Assembly (NCBI GenBank): GCA_030528445.1
Contig: JAUMYV010000009.1
Coordinates: 1-41,188 of the forward strand
Reading direction: 5' to 3'
Length of the DNA stretch: 41,188 nucleotides
DNA from: Porphyromonadaceae bacterium
GTDB lineage: Bacteria > Bacteroidota > Bacteroidia > Bacteroidales > Porphyromonadaceae
The notes under the pieces are model-generated. The model worked only from the letters and a program-made list of their open reading frames with translations. It had not been told where the DNA came from and made no database searches. Below, piece after piece: positions 1 through 8,407 of this stretch (position 1 is its first letter; every line of letters begins with the position of its first letter). A program made the position numbers and the translations under genes.

Positions 1-1281
1 TACTGCCCCGTCTCTGGCTTTTGGCACTAGCTCTACCTTATCATAGCTGTACTTGAGAGTATTACTCATGCGTACGGGGGAGCTATCGTAGACATGCTTG
101 ACCGTAAACGAGATGGGAGAGCCGATGTGCCTTTTCCCCAATTTAGATCCTCGATGTATCACATCTACGGCGTCGGAGAACTTGCCTCTAGTCACTTGAT
201 CCTCCGCAACTACCCCAACCCGAAGCAAGCTCACTTTCAGTTCGTCCAGCTCGGGCTTATTGTAATAGAGAACACCTTCGCTAAGACTAGAGAGGGTACT
301 ATGCAACAATCTAAATAGATCTAGATGGCTTTGGCTAGACTCTACAAGTAAATAGTAGGCATGCCCATACGTTACAGACGAAATATAGCAGAGTGGGTTG
401 CCCTTGCCGGTGAAAGGCTTTAGGTCTTCTACAGAGACACTATCATTAAGAATTCCCGAGAATCCCGCTTGAGGAGGTTCGTAGCTCAGAGTATAGAGAG
501 GTTGGTAGATGTGCACAAGCTGATAGGTCTTGTCTTGTCTAAAATCTGTCCCCAGTCTCCTCTTGAGTGCGCCGATTGAGCGGTCTACATCTAAGCCAGA
601 TAGAGCAGCTAGCTCCTCTAGGCTACATACCGAGCGGATGCTATAGGTAAATGGAGTGCCTCGGTAAACCTTCCTTGGATCGATCTCGATCTTCTCTTTT
701 TGTAGCGCTGTGGGCTTCCCACTATTTGTAAGCCTATCGAGCAGACGACTCTGAGCCTGCAATACGCTACTCTCGCGCATATCCTGCACCTCCTCCTGTA
801 GTGTGAGACTCTGTTCGTGCTCTTGCTCCAAATCAGACAACTGCAGCAGGATGTGCCCGGGCTTACGCTTGCCGAGTAGCGGGATAGGAGTCGGGGTATC
901 CAAGCCTCTAAGAGAGCCCCCGGGGATGATGCACCCCGGCCAAAGAACCGAAGTAGGCCATGGGGATAGCATTGCGAAGTCTAGCGAAGAGCTTGAGTAG
1001 CTGAATCGCCCGCGCGTAGTAACCCGATCGTGCTGCCCAGACCAGCCTGCCCATGGGTTCTTGACTTTGCCTGCAGCCTCGACTCTAAGAATCTCGGTCT
1101 CGGCAATATATTGATCGGGCAATGCCTCTACGCGACCTGCGTCATCTAGCCAACGCGCCAGCGTGACGGGGGTAGATTCAGGCTCCTCTCCTAGGCTGGT
1201 CTTATCATTGGCGCAAGAGGATTGTATCATGACGAGGAGTAGCAAGCCAAGACTGTGCAGGTATTTATGGATTGGATTCAT
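1..1281 (-). CDS. CDC-like (thiol-activated cytolysin family) lipoprotein, third paralogue, C-terminus cut by window edge
   Basis: An open frame runs without a stop from the ATG at 1281 to base 1, giving 427 residues and no stop in the window. The N-terminus is a lipoprotein-like signal (MNPIHKYLHSLGLLLLVM, then IQSSC with Cys about residue 23). Landmarks shared with the next gene are SVLWPGC, EEVQDMRESSVLQAQ, FTGKGNPLCYISSVTYG and SPISFTVKHVYD. These match the order of conserved segments in Gram-positive cholesterol-dependent cytolysins such as pneumolysin (LYPG, then YISSVAYGR, then a PISYT segment). It is much closer to the 581-residue neighbour than to the 620-residue one, so it probably arose by tandem duplication. 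A glycine pair present in the neighbour (LGGDAQSG) is replaced here by LRVGVVAED. About 150-170 C-terminal residues, including the membrane-recognition domain, lie outside the window. The family call is by motif recognition; the target is unknown. Confidence 0.85.
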   Translation of the reverse strand, partial: MNPIHKYLHSLGLLLLVMIQSSCANDKTSLGEEPESTPVTLARWLDDAGRVEALPDQYIAETEILRVEAAGKVKNPWAGWSGQHDRVTTRGRFSYSSSSLDFAMLSPWPTSVLWPGCIIPGGSLRGLDTPTPIPLLGKRKPGHILLQLSDLEQEHEQSLTLQEEVQDMRESSVLQAQSRLLDRLTNSGKPTALQKEKIEIDPRKVYRGTPFTYSIRSVCSLEELAALSGLDVDRSIGALKRRLGTDFRQDKTYQLVHIYQPLYTLSYEPPQAGFSGILNDSVSVEDLKPFTGKGNPLCYISSVTYGHAYYLLVESSQSHLDLFRLLHSTLSSLSEGVLYYNKPELDELKVSLLRVGVVAEDQVTRGKFSDAVDVIHRGSKLGKRHIGSPISFTVKHVYDSSPVRMSNTLKYSYDKVELVPKARDGAV

Positions 1282-1405
1282 ATAAGCTAATAGATGCGTT
1301 CGGGAGTATAATGAGGGCGGTGCTACAGGGCATCTAGGCTACATGACTCGCCTACATACTCTGCCACACCGCTCTCTGTTTCTATATCAGTATAATTGAA
1401 ATGTC
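1282..1405. other. spacer between second and third cytolysin-like genes
   Basis: A 124-bp gap. I see no Bacteroidota -7 element (CAAAnnTA on the plus strand) and no convincing terminator, only distant GCGGTG/CACCGC arms. The third gene is therefore probably read from the same transcript as the first two. Confidence 0.4.
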
Positions 1406-3151
1406 CTAAATCTTCCCAGTCGCCCCTTGGCGGATGAGCTGAGAGTCAAGGTAGAAGTCGAAGTTGAGGCTTAGGTTGAAAGTGAGCTCGCCAATCGTGC
1501 GTGACGTCTGGATTTTACGATATGCCTCTGGCCCGTCGTCATTTGGTTCCCATGTGCCATTGTTGTAGCTAAACGTACGCTCTAGCACCACTATCTGGGC
1601 GTCACGCTCAGTCCTATCTCCAAACTTATAAGCAGATGATTTCAGCTCGACCTCAGCGTAAATGGTAATCTTATTAAAATATGATCCTTGAGGACTTCTT
1701 TCATGATAAAGCTCATAGACAGGGATATATATAGGGTCTTTGATTCCATGTCTTTTTGAACTTATTGCTATAGGCTTATTGACCAGCTCCCCTCCCTGTG
1801 TTTGATGAAGGCGGATCGATAAGTCTTTCAAGAGAGCATGTCCTTTATTGGAAGTCGTCCATCCAGAGTTTGCAGAGGTGTGAATAGAGATGTTGTTTAG
1901 CATAATGGCGATTCTGCCTTCTTTCTGTTTAGGGACGAATTCAGTTTTATCATAGCTGTATTTGAGTGTATTGCCCATGCGTACGGTGGTGGCGTCGTAG
2001 AGGTGCTTGACCGTAAACGAGATGGGTGCCCCAACGTTGTCCTCACTGAGCTTTGCGCCCTTGATGATGAAGTTCGCGACATCCTTGAAGTTACCTGTTA
2101 CAGCTCCCTGCAGACCAGACTGGGCATCACCACCGAGCTGAATCATCTTGATCTTCAGCTCTTCCAGCTCCTTAGTATTATTCATTCCTCCCCCTGCAGA
2201 GATACCCGAAAGTCCGACATTGAGTATGGCAGTCAGCTCTTGGTGGGTCTTATTGGACTCTACGAGCAAATAGTAGACGCGGCCATAGGAAACCGAGGAG
2301 ATGTAGCAGAGCGGATTGCCCTTGCCCGTGAACGGAGCCAAGTCGTCCGTAGTGATGTCATCGGTAAAGACCCCTCTGAAGCCCCCATCAGGGTCCTCGT
2401 AGCTCATCGTGAAGAAGCGCTGGTAGAGGCGTACGAGCATATAGTTCTTCTGCTTATTGAGGGTCTGCCCAAAGCTCGCCTTAATCTTGCCGAACGAGCG
2501 GTTGATGTCTATCCCAGCGGAGATAGCTAGCTCCTCGAGGCTACGTACTGCCTCGAAGTTGTAGCTCACCGAGGCTGGCATACCACTCTGCAGGTAGCGC
2601 TTGAGGAGCCTATTCTGTGCCTGTAGGACGTTGCTCTCGCGCATGTCCTTGACCTCCTCATAGAGTGCTGCCTCATCCTGATCGCCTGCCCCAGAGACGA
2701 GCTGTAGCAGGATGCGCCCGGGCTTACGCTTCTTGTAGATAGGGACTGTGGCAGGCACATTCGTCCCCTTGAGGCTCTCGCCCTGCACGATACAGCCAGG
2801 CCAGAGCACCGAAGGCCAGGGGTTGAGGATGGCAAAGTCCTCTGACGAGCTAGCGTAGTCGTAGCTCACCGGAGTAGTGATCTTTTGATGTTCTTGCTCA
2901 AACCCCGTAATTATATTTTTTCTTTTCCCTACATCCTCTGTCTTTTTCTCTCCTTCAGTGATGATGTTCTTCTCCTCGGGGGCTTCTAGTTTGCCAGCGC
3001 TACGCAGGAGGCTGCTGACCGCTACGATGTTGGTCTTGTCGATAGGCTTCTCCGAGTCAATAGGCTTATTCTCCCGCTCGCGGCATCCTGCCACACCTAG
3101 CATACAGAGTGCTAGCGCAGTAGCTCCCCAGATCTTTGTTTTTTGTTTCAT
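1406..3151 (-). CDS. CDC-like (thiol-activated cytolysin family) lipoprotein, second paralogue (581 aa)
   Basis: Signal peptide II at the N-terminus (MKQKTKIWGATALALCMLG, lipobox VAGC, Cys23), so probably a lipid-anchored, possibly surface-exposed protein. CDC landmarks appear in order: VLWPGC about 115-120; a region about 180-213 in the position of the first transmembrane-hairpin segment; QRFFTMSYEDP about 244-254 (pneumolysin has QIYYTVSVD there); FTDDITTDDL about 262-271; CYISSVSYGR 282-291; LGGDAQSG 339-346 (pneumolysin has ILGGDPSSG); APISFTVKHLYD 375-386. The C-terminal 170 residues contain no tryptophan-rich undecapeptide, so cholesterol binding is not expected. It starts 32 bp after the 620-residue paralogue ends, so it is co-transcribed. 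Known: Bacteroidota CDC-like proteins act as two-component bacterial pore formers. Inferred: this is one component. Confidence 0.87.
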   Translation of the reverse strand: MKQKTKIWGATALALCMLGVAGCRERENKPIDSEKPIDKTNIVAVSSLLRSAGKLEAPEEKNIITEGEKKTEDVGKRKNIITGFEQEHQKITTPVSYDYASSSEDFAILNPWPSVLWPGCIVQGESLKGTNVPATVPIYKKRKPGRILLQLVSGAGDQDEAALYEEVKDMRESNVLQAQNRLLKRYLQSGMPASVSYNFEAVRSLEELAISAGIDINRSFGKIKASFGQTLNKQKNYMLVRLYQRFFTMSYEDPDGGFRGVFTDDITTDDLAPFTGKGNPLCYISSVSYGRVYYLLVESNKTHQELTAILNVGLSGISAGGGMNNTKELEELKIKMIQLGGDAQSGLQGAVTGNFKDVANFIIKGAKLSEDNVGAPISFTVKHLYDATTVRMGNTLKYSYDKTEFVPKQKEGRIAIMLNNISIHTSANSGWTTSNKGHALLKDLSIRLHQTQGGELVNKPIAISSKRHGIKDPIYIPVYELYHERSPQGSYFNKITIYAEVELKSSAYKFGDRTERDAQIVVLERTFSYNNGTWEPNDDGPEAYRKIQTSRTIGELTFNLSLNFDFYLDSQLIRQGATGKI

Positions 3152-3183
3152 AAATAATAACGTTGCTTATTGTAATTGATATT

Positions 3184-5046
3184 TCACTTCTTTGGATAAA
3201 TGACTTGGTCTGTCCTAAATGAATACTTGAGTTCAAAATGAACGGGACAGAAATTGAAAATCTCGCGTACACCTATCTTGCGGAAAAGATCATTCTCAAA
3301 ATAGCTCCCATGTTGCCTAGCAACCCACTCCTTCTTGGACGGATCATAGGAAAACTCGACCGATAGGTCGTAGGTTTTCTCTGCCGCATCTCTATCGCCC
3401 CAAAGTAAGCCGTCGGTATATCGCTCTGCCCGGCATGAGACACTGAGCCTTAGTTTGATGATAGCATTGGGCACTATGCCAAACTCAGGGCTAACATACG
3501 GCTTAATCTCGATAGGCCGACGATTTTCAATAGAGGATACTCCTTCATGCTCCCTATAGAGAATCTGTGTTTGATGAGATGGAACAAGATCTCGTGACCA
3601 AACAGATAACTCAAGCATATTGACCTTGAACCATGAGTGGTGGCTGATATTTGGGTAATTACCTCCTCTAGTCTTAGTTCCCATACCTTTAAGATCAATT
3701 TTAATTCCGCTGATCGTGATGCGGTTCTTGTCCTCTGCTGGCTCATAGTCGACGAATTCGTACCGGTCCTTGACCTCGTTGCGATAGAGCACAGAGCGCA
3801 GATCTCCTAGGCTCTTGACTCGGTAGGCAATGGGGTAGCCAATATTGCCGGGGCCAAAGGTGGCGTTGTCTGCGATGAACTTAAGCAGTTTGTCTGGCGA
3901 CTTGGTCAGCATATCATCTATTCTCAGCTCCTTACCTCCGATCTGACGGATGTATATATTGGCGCTAGAGACAATCGATAGAGGGGAGCTAGGGCCTTGC
4001 TTACTATGAGAGCCATGCTTCTCCTCCTTGGGAGGGGTCTTTTGGTTGCCGGGCTTATAGACCTCGACTGCCTTCTTGATCTCGGATTCGTCTCGGTAGG
4101 TGCGGCGCTTCTCTTCGATGAGCATCACGAACGAGCGACCATACGAGACCGAGGAGATATAGCCTAGAGGGGCGGAGGACTTGTTGATCGCCTTGAACCG
4201 CTCTACGGTAAGCTCTGGCGAGAAGAGGCTAGATGCACGAGGGCTAGGGTCGTCGAAGACCAGTGTGAAGAAGACCTGACGTAGCTGTACCAGCACCTTG
4301 TAGGTATTCTCTTGCCAACGAACTGCTGAGAAAGTAGACTTGTACTTTTGGTCAAACTCCTGCTGGGTGATCCCCATGAAATAGGCCATCTCACTGGTCG
4401 AATGCACGAGATGAGAGGTGAAAGTAATATCGGCTGGTAGGCCTTTTTTGTTCTTCCCCACAAGCTTGTTGAGTGCCTCGTAGACGGTAGACTTCTCGAA
4501 GGTCTTGACCTCCTCGACGAGATCGCTCTGCCCATTAACCACAGCCATACTCACCCGAGCGGGAGCTCGCAGAGCCTGTAGCTGCGTGATCTCCTGTGGA
4601 TTGTAGCTCTGTGCAGAGGCTAAGTCTATGATATTACCCGGCCAAACGACATCTACAGGAAGCCCGTGCTGGAAAATATCGGTGTACTCACAGCCCTCTA
4701 CCTGCACCGAGCGCTTAATCTTGGTGTAGAATCCATCTTGTAGGATGTTTCGACTAGTAGAGTGGCTCATGTATCGAGCCTCTCCCTCCTGCTTTTTACG
4801 GTCTTGGCGACTAAACAATCTTGCGTCGCTAGGCGGCTTGGGCACCTGAGTGGCAAACAGCGAGTCTAGCCCCCTCAAGCGGGCTCTGTCTTTTTCCTCC
4901 TGCTCTCTCTGCTCCTTACGGGCTTGCTCTTGGCTGAGCTTAGGATCCAAGGGGGCATCCTCACGCTGAGTGCAAGCGAAGCTACCTCCCAAGAAAACCA
5001 ACCACAAACACGTGTGGCGCATTAGGTGTATGAAACGATTAATCAT
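3184..5046 (-). CDS. CDC-like (thiol-activated cytolysin family) lipoprotein, first and longest paralogue (620 aa)
   Basis: First gene of the cluster. The N-terminus is a signal peptide ending GGSFAC (Cys25), an atypical lipobox. A start at Met9 (5022) would give a more standard signal peptide. It is followed by a charged, coiled-coil-like stretch about 38-60 rich in E, K, R and Q. CDC landmarks are VVWPGN about 133-138, LRQVFFTLVFDDP about 255-267, GYISSVSYGR 295-304, QIGGKE 368-373 and YPIAYRVKSL 404-413. A Pro/Lys/His-rich insertion (about 331-357) sits after the YISSVSYGR strand and is absent from the other two paralogues. The C-terminal domain differs from classical CDC domain 4, with no undecapeptide. 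Divergence from the other two suggests a distinct subunit, as in the long and short partners of known two-component CDC-like toxins. Which partner it is cannot be decided here. Confidence 0.83.
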   Translation of the reverse strand: MINRFIHLMRHTCLWLVFLGGSFACTQREDAPLDPKLSQEQARKEQREQEEKDRARLRGLDSLFATQVPKPPSDARLFSRQDRKKQEGEARYMSHSTSRNILQDGFYTKIKRSVQVEGCEYTDIFQHGLPVDVVWPGNIIDLASAQSYNPQEITQLQALRAPARVSMAVVNGQSDLVEEVKTFEKSTVYEALNKLVGKNKKGLPADITFTSHLVHSTSEMAYFMGITQQEFDQKYKSTFSAVRWQENTYKVLVQLRQVFFTLVFDDPSPRASSLFSPELTVERFKAINKSSAPLGYISSVSYGRSFVMLIEEKRRTYRDESEIKKAVEVYKPGNQKTPPKEEKHGSHSKQGPSSPLSIVSSANIYIRQIGGKELRIDDMLTKSPDKLLKFIADNATFGPGNIGYPIAYRVKSLGDLRSVLYRNEVKDRYEFVDYEPAEDKNRITISGIKIDLKGMGTKTRGGNYPNISHHSWFKVNMLELSVWSRDLVPSHQTQILYREHEGVSSIENRRPIEIKPYVSPEFGIVPNAIIKLRLSVSCRAERYTDGLLWGDRDAAEKTYDLSVEFSYDPSKKEWVARQHGSYFENDLFRKIGVREIFNFCPVHFELKYSFRTDQVIYPKK

Positions 5047-5132
5047 GACGAGCTACAAAATCTTAATCAATAACATCACTTCAATTAGTATACGAATAGA
5101 CTATCGAAATAGTGAATTCAGATTCTCGAGGG

Positions 5133-5140
5133 CAAATGTA
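5133..5140 (-). promoter_or_regulatory. candidate -7 element for the cytolysin-like operon
   Basis: Read on the minus strand this is TACATTTG, a match to the Bacteroidota -7 consensus TAnnTTTG, about 87 bp upstream of the first cytolysin-like ATG. No clear TTG/TTTG -33 element is seen at the right distance; the upstream DNA is an A/T run. Weak support. Confidence 0.4.
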
Positions 5141-5276
5141 AACATTTATTTTTATTTTTTACACTAGATATATTTTTTAGTCTATTCATCGGGCTTCCCA
5201 CCCTCATAAGCAATCAGCTGATTCCAGCCTGTGGCAACGCAGTAGCTATATCGAAAAGCAACAGCCTTGTGCTTCC

Positions 5277-5710
5277 ATTCCGCCCAAAGGGCGGCGACGC
5301 TGCACGCGGCGTCGCTACAAACTAAAAATGATCGATGAAAAACACGAAGATTGGGGAATCGTTTCTTCGCCTTTTTAGTTAAAGTATGTAAATAAATTGT
5401 TACCAAATTGAACTCATTTGGTCAATCACTTTGGGGAGCAAGCCCAACTTCTCGAAAAAAACGCTCAGAGATTTTTTCGGATTGTAGGACTAATCCGCCG
5501 CGATGTGTACACACATCCCAGAAAATTAGTGCAGAGAAATGCTGAAATCCTTGCTGGCCTTGAATTAAATTGGGCAAAATACCACTTCATCTATTTATAT
5601 ATTAGATAGATACAAAACATGCGTTTTAAGGCGTTATTTCCATTCGTCTGGCAACTAAGTGCCCAAACGAGGTCGGGCGCAACCTAGAGCCTCCTAGAGA
5701 CCAAATACGC
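5277..5710 (+). repeat. interspersed repeat, copy 1
   Basis: Ordered blocks shared with three other places in the window: an ATTCCGCCC edge; a GC-rich near-palindrome at 5294-5315; a TTTTTAGTTAAAGTATGTAAATA-like block about 5371-5393; the central hairpin block 5467-5548 (AGAGATTTTTTCGG ... GCAGAGAAATGCTGAAAT); and a 3' block about 5623-5710 containing GTGCCCAAACGAGGTCG and CCTAGAGCCTCCTAGAG and ending CAAATACGC. There is no coding content. It lies between divergent genes. Confidence 0.85.
5294..5315. repeat. 22-bp GC-rich near-palindrome inside repeat copy 1
   Basis: Arms GCGACGCTGC and GCGGCGTCGC around a two-base centre, with one G-T type mismatch. The same element occurs in copies 2 and 3, and is a perfect palindrome in copy 3 (29772-29793). 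Confidence 0.8.
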
Positions 5711-5833
5711 GATTGGGCTTTTTCGGTACATCGGGCATGAAAATTCGCTCTGGTGCATCAAAACGTAATCAAGAGTATTAATTTTTGTTTCATGGAGATT
5801 GGTGCACCACTTCAACTGATAGATGTGGGGGAA

Positions 5834-5868
5834 TTTGGGCGAGAGACAGAGAAATATAAATAACTTTG
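5834..5868 (+). promoter_or_regulatory. Bacteroidota-type promoter for the 2-hydroxyacid dehydrogenase gene
   Basis: TTTG at 5834-5837, a 23-bp spacer, then TAACTTTG at 5861-5868, matching TAnnTTTG. The start codon is 33 bp further on, giving a short leader. Confidence 0.6.
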
Positions 5869-5901
5869 CTTGAAATTGTTTCACCTCAATAACAAGATCG
5901 T

Positions 5902-6861
5902 ATGGCGAAGATATTGGTCGGATTTCATACCGTAGACGAAGGCTTCGAGCGTCTATGCGCTCAGCACACAGTGATTCGTCCCCAAACAAACAAAGACCTT
6001 AGAACGGAAGAGCTGATGGAGCTCATCGAGGACTGCGACATCCTATGCTCGACGATTACGCACGCCGTAACGGGCGAACTAATGGCACGTGGCAAGAAAC
6101 TCAAACTCATAGCCAACTATGCCGTTGGGTACAATAACATAGATATAGACTACGCCCGAGCGCACGGCATCACCGTAACCAATACGCCAAACTCCGTCAT
6201 CGCACCTACTGCCGAGCTAGCGATGGCTCTACTCTTGAGCTGTACGAGACGGACGGCAGAGCTAGACCGACGCATCAGAGAGGTGGGAGGTAAGCTACGC
6301 CTACCTCGACTAGAGATGCTAGGGACAGACCTCTACGGCAAAACCATCGGGATAGTAGGCTATGGCAACATTGGCTCAGCCGTGGCTCAGCGTTGCCGAG
6401 CTTTTGGCCTACGCGTCCTCTACTACAAGCGGAATAGGTTAGCCCCAGAGCTTGAGGCTGCGCAAGGAGTCGAGTATCGATCGCTAGACGACCTACTGCG
6501 CGAGAGCGACATCGTATCGCTACACACGCCCTATACCCCTGCCTCGCATCACCAGATCGGTCGGCGTGAGCTTGCCCTAATGAAGCAAGGAAGCATCCTC
6601 ATCAACACAGCTCGAGGCTCCATTGTCGACGAAGATGCCCTGATCGATGCCCTTGCCTCGGGGCATTTGGCTACGGCAGGGCTAGATGTTTTTGAGGATA
6701 AAGATGTGCCTCGCCCAGGGCTGCTTGAGCTACCACAGATAGTGATGACACCGCACGTAGGCACCAAGACCTACGAGGCTTGGGGGCATATGGTCAATGA
6801 GCTGGTAGACAACGTACTCGGCTTCCTAGCTGGTTCGCCCAACATCAGCCGAATCGTCTAG
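5902..6861 (+). CDS. D-isomer-specific 2-hydroxyacid dehydrogenase
   Basis: 319 residues, the usual family length. N-terminal substrate-binding half, then a Rossmann NAD(P) fold with GYGNIG at 153-158. The catalytic trio is visible: Arg238 in NTARGS, Glu265 in GLDVFED and His285 in TPHVGT. The enzyme interconverts a 2-oxoacid and a D-2-hydroxyacid with NAD(P)H in the cytoplasm. Sequence style is closest to glyoxylate/hydroxypyruvate or D-lactate type members, but the substrate cannot be assigned. It is monocistronic, behind its own promoter, and convergent with the exporter operon. Confidence 0.9.
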   Translation: MAKILVGFHTVDEGFERLCAQHTVIRPQTNKDLRTEELMELIEDCDILCSTITHAVTGELMARGKKLKLIANYAVGYNNIDIDYARAHGITVTNTPNSVIAPTAELAMALLLSCTRRTAELDRRIREVGGKLRLPRLEMLGTDLYGKTIGIVGYGNIGSAVAQRCRAFGLRVLYYKRNRLAPELEAAQGVEYRSLDDLLRESDIVSLHTPYTPASHHQIGRRELALMKQGSILINTARGSIVDEDALIDALASGHLATAGLDVFEDKDVPRPGLLELPQIVMTPHVGTKTYEAWGHMVNELVDNVLGFLAGSPNISRIV

Positions 6862-6896
6862 CAAGACGGCGTCTCAATAATGCACAAACTGCAAGC

Positions 6897-8381
6897 CTAT
6901 GGAGTGAGTAGACCATGTATGCTAAGCTCCAGAGGCTTGCCCTCGGCGAAGTCATAGAGCGTTAGGCTACGGATCTGGTAGAAGTAGTGCCAGTACAGAT
7001 GCATCTCCTGCAGATACTTGGCACGCGCCTGATCCTTGGAGATCTGCGCATCGTTGAGGTCTAGCGTATTGATTTTGCCGATCATGAACGACTCGACCGA
7101 GGTTGCGTATCGCCTCTGGGCAATAGCATCGGCCTCGTGGGCGATGCGGAGCTGTTCGGTCTGGTTGTTGTACCGCTCTACAAGGAGATAGAGGTCTTGG
7201 CTAAAGTCCATTTCCTCTTGTTTGAGCTTGGCACGCATGACCTCTTGATTGGATTTGGCCACACGCACACGCCCCTTGCGCTTACCCCAGTCTAGCAGCG
7301 GTATCTTGATGCCGACCTGCACGATTTGGTTATCCACTACATGATTATAGGCATTGCGGAGGTATTCATCGCGCCCCGTATAGCCGACGGAGGCATAGAG
7401 GTTAATCTCCTGCCTCTCGCCTCTAGCTTGTGCGAGCTGGAAGTCAGCCTCTAGCTGACGGCGACGGATGTTGCGCGCAAACGATCCATTAGTAAGTGCC
7501 TTATCTAGTACCTCCTGATAGAGAATGGGCGGATAGGCCTCAGCCTTGGGCGTCTCCGCCTCGATGCGCTCGGATTCGCTTAGGGATAAGAACGAGCGTA
7601 GCCTAAACATCGCACCATTGAGGGCAGACTGCTCCTGCGTCAGGTTCGACTGTGCTTTGAGGGTAGAGAGCTTGAGCTGTAGCAGTTCGTTCTCCGAGAT
7701 CTGCCCCATCTGCCTACGTGCCTGCGCGATCTCGTAGATGCGCTCGGCATTGGCCTTATTCTGCTCGGCAATTTTCTTATTCTCCGTCGCCACCAATAGC
7801 TCGAAGTACATCTGTATCGCCCTGAGGGTTACCTGATCCACCTGCTCTAGATAGCGTGCTTTGGCCTCCTCGTAGCGAATGGGTTCGATGCGTCTGTGCC
7901 ACTTGAGCTTATTGGTCGCGAAGATTGGTTGCCAGTAGGTCAATCCGATGGGTACACTGAGGAAGGAGCGTCTTGCTCCAGCCGTCGCCAAGGGATCGAT
8001 GTACTGCAGGGACGAATTGAGGGATAGCTTGCCACCCGTCGGCCAGATATTCTGATTGATTGATAGGTCGCCCATCATCCTAAGGGCATTGCTACGCACG
8101 AACGTCAGCGTACCATCCTCACGCTGGTGCAGGTTGTACCGCTGCTGATAGTCGGGGAGCGTCATCTCTAGAGAGACCTCGGGCAGGAGATTAGCCCTAT
8201 AGGAGCGGTACTCCCAGTAGGCGGAGCGGAGCTCGCCTAGAGCCACGGCAGCATCGACAGATTGCCGATGCGCGAGCGTAATGGCATCGCCGAGGGTGAG
8301 GCGTTTGGCTTGGGACTGTGCATCCGTGGCGCAGACACCTCTCCAAGAGAGCAGGCTTATAATCAGGATCAATCGTTTCAT
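6897..8381 (-). CDS. TolC-family outer membrane efflux protein
   Basis: 494 residues with a signal peptide (MKRLILIISLLSWRGVCATDAQS) and the two-repeat outer membrane efflux protein pattern: long amphipathic helices rich in Q, A, E and R, e.g. ARYLEQVDQVTLRAIQMYFELL and RAKYLQEMHLYWHYFYQIRS near the end, with beta-strand stretches between. As in TolC, a trimer would form the outer membrane and periplasmic duct for the exporter encoded just upstream. Last gene of the operon, beginning 26 bp after the preceding permease. Substrate unknown. Confidence 0.88.
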   Translation of the reverse strand: MKRLILIISLLSWRGVCATDAQSQAKRLTLGDAITLAHRQSVDAAVALGELRSAYWEYRSYRANLLPEVSLEMTLPDYQQRYNLHQREDGTLTFVRSNALRMMGDLSINQNIWPTGGKLSLNSSLQYIDPLATAGARRSFLSVPIGLTYWQPIFATNKLKWHRRIEPIRYEEAKARYLEQVDQVTLRAIQMYFELLVATENKKIAEQNKANAERIYEIAQARRQMGQISENELLQLKLSTLKAQSNLTQEQSALNGAMFRLRSFLSLSESERIEAETPKAEAYPPILYQEVLDKALTNGSFARNIRRRQLEADFQLAQARGERQEINLYASVGYTGRDEYLRNAYNHVVDNQIVQVGIKIPLLDWGKRKGRVRVAKSNQEVMRAKLKQEEMDFSQDLYLLVERYNNQTEQLRIAHEADAIAQRRYATSVESFMIGKINTLDLNDAQISKDQARAKYLQEMHLYWHYFYQIRSLTLYDFAEGKPLELSIHGLLTP

Positions 8382-8407
8382 CGGTTTCTGCTATTAAGAT
8401 CTTCTAT

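Larger units (their letters stand above)
5047..5901. other. 855-bp divergent intergenic region with repeat copy 1
   Basis: Holds the promoter side of the cytolysin-like operon, the first copy of the interspersed repeat (5277-5710), and about 190 bp of leader and promoter for the dehydrogenase gene. Open frames in it (5182-5406 minus, 5418-5609 plus) lie largely inside the repeat, have no recognisable domain and are not called genes. I see nothing else between 5141 and 5276. Confidence 0.6.

Noticed and set aside
1..1281. Third cytolysin-like gene as a pseudogene
   Set aside because: I translated the minus strand throughout and found one uninterrupted frame of 427 codons to the window edge; it is cut by the edge, not broken.
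2003..2530. 175-aa plus-strand frame opposite the second cytolysin-like gene
   Set aside because: It is an antisense shadow of a gene whose frame carries clear family motifs.
5182..5609. Two small open frames (74 aa minus, 63 aa plus) upstream of the dehydrogenase
   Set aside because: They lie mostly within repeat copy 1, are not kept in the other copies, and show no domain or promoter.
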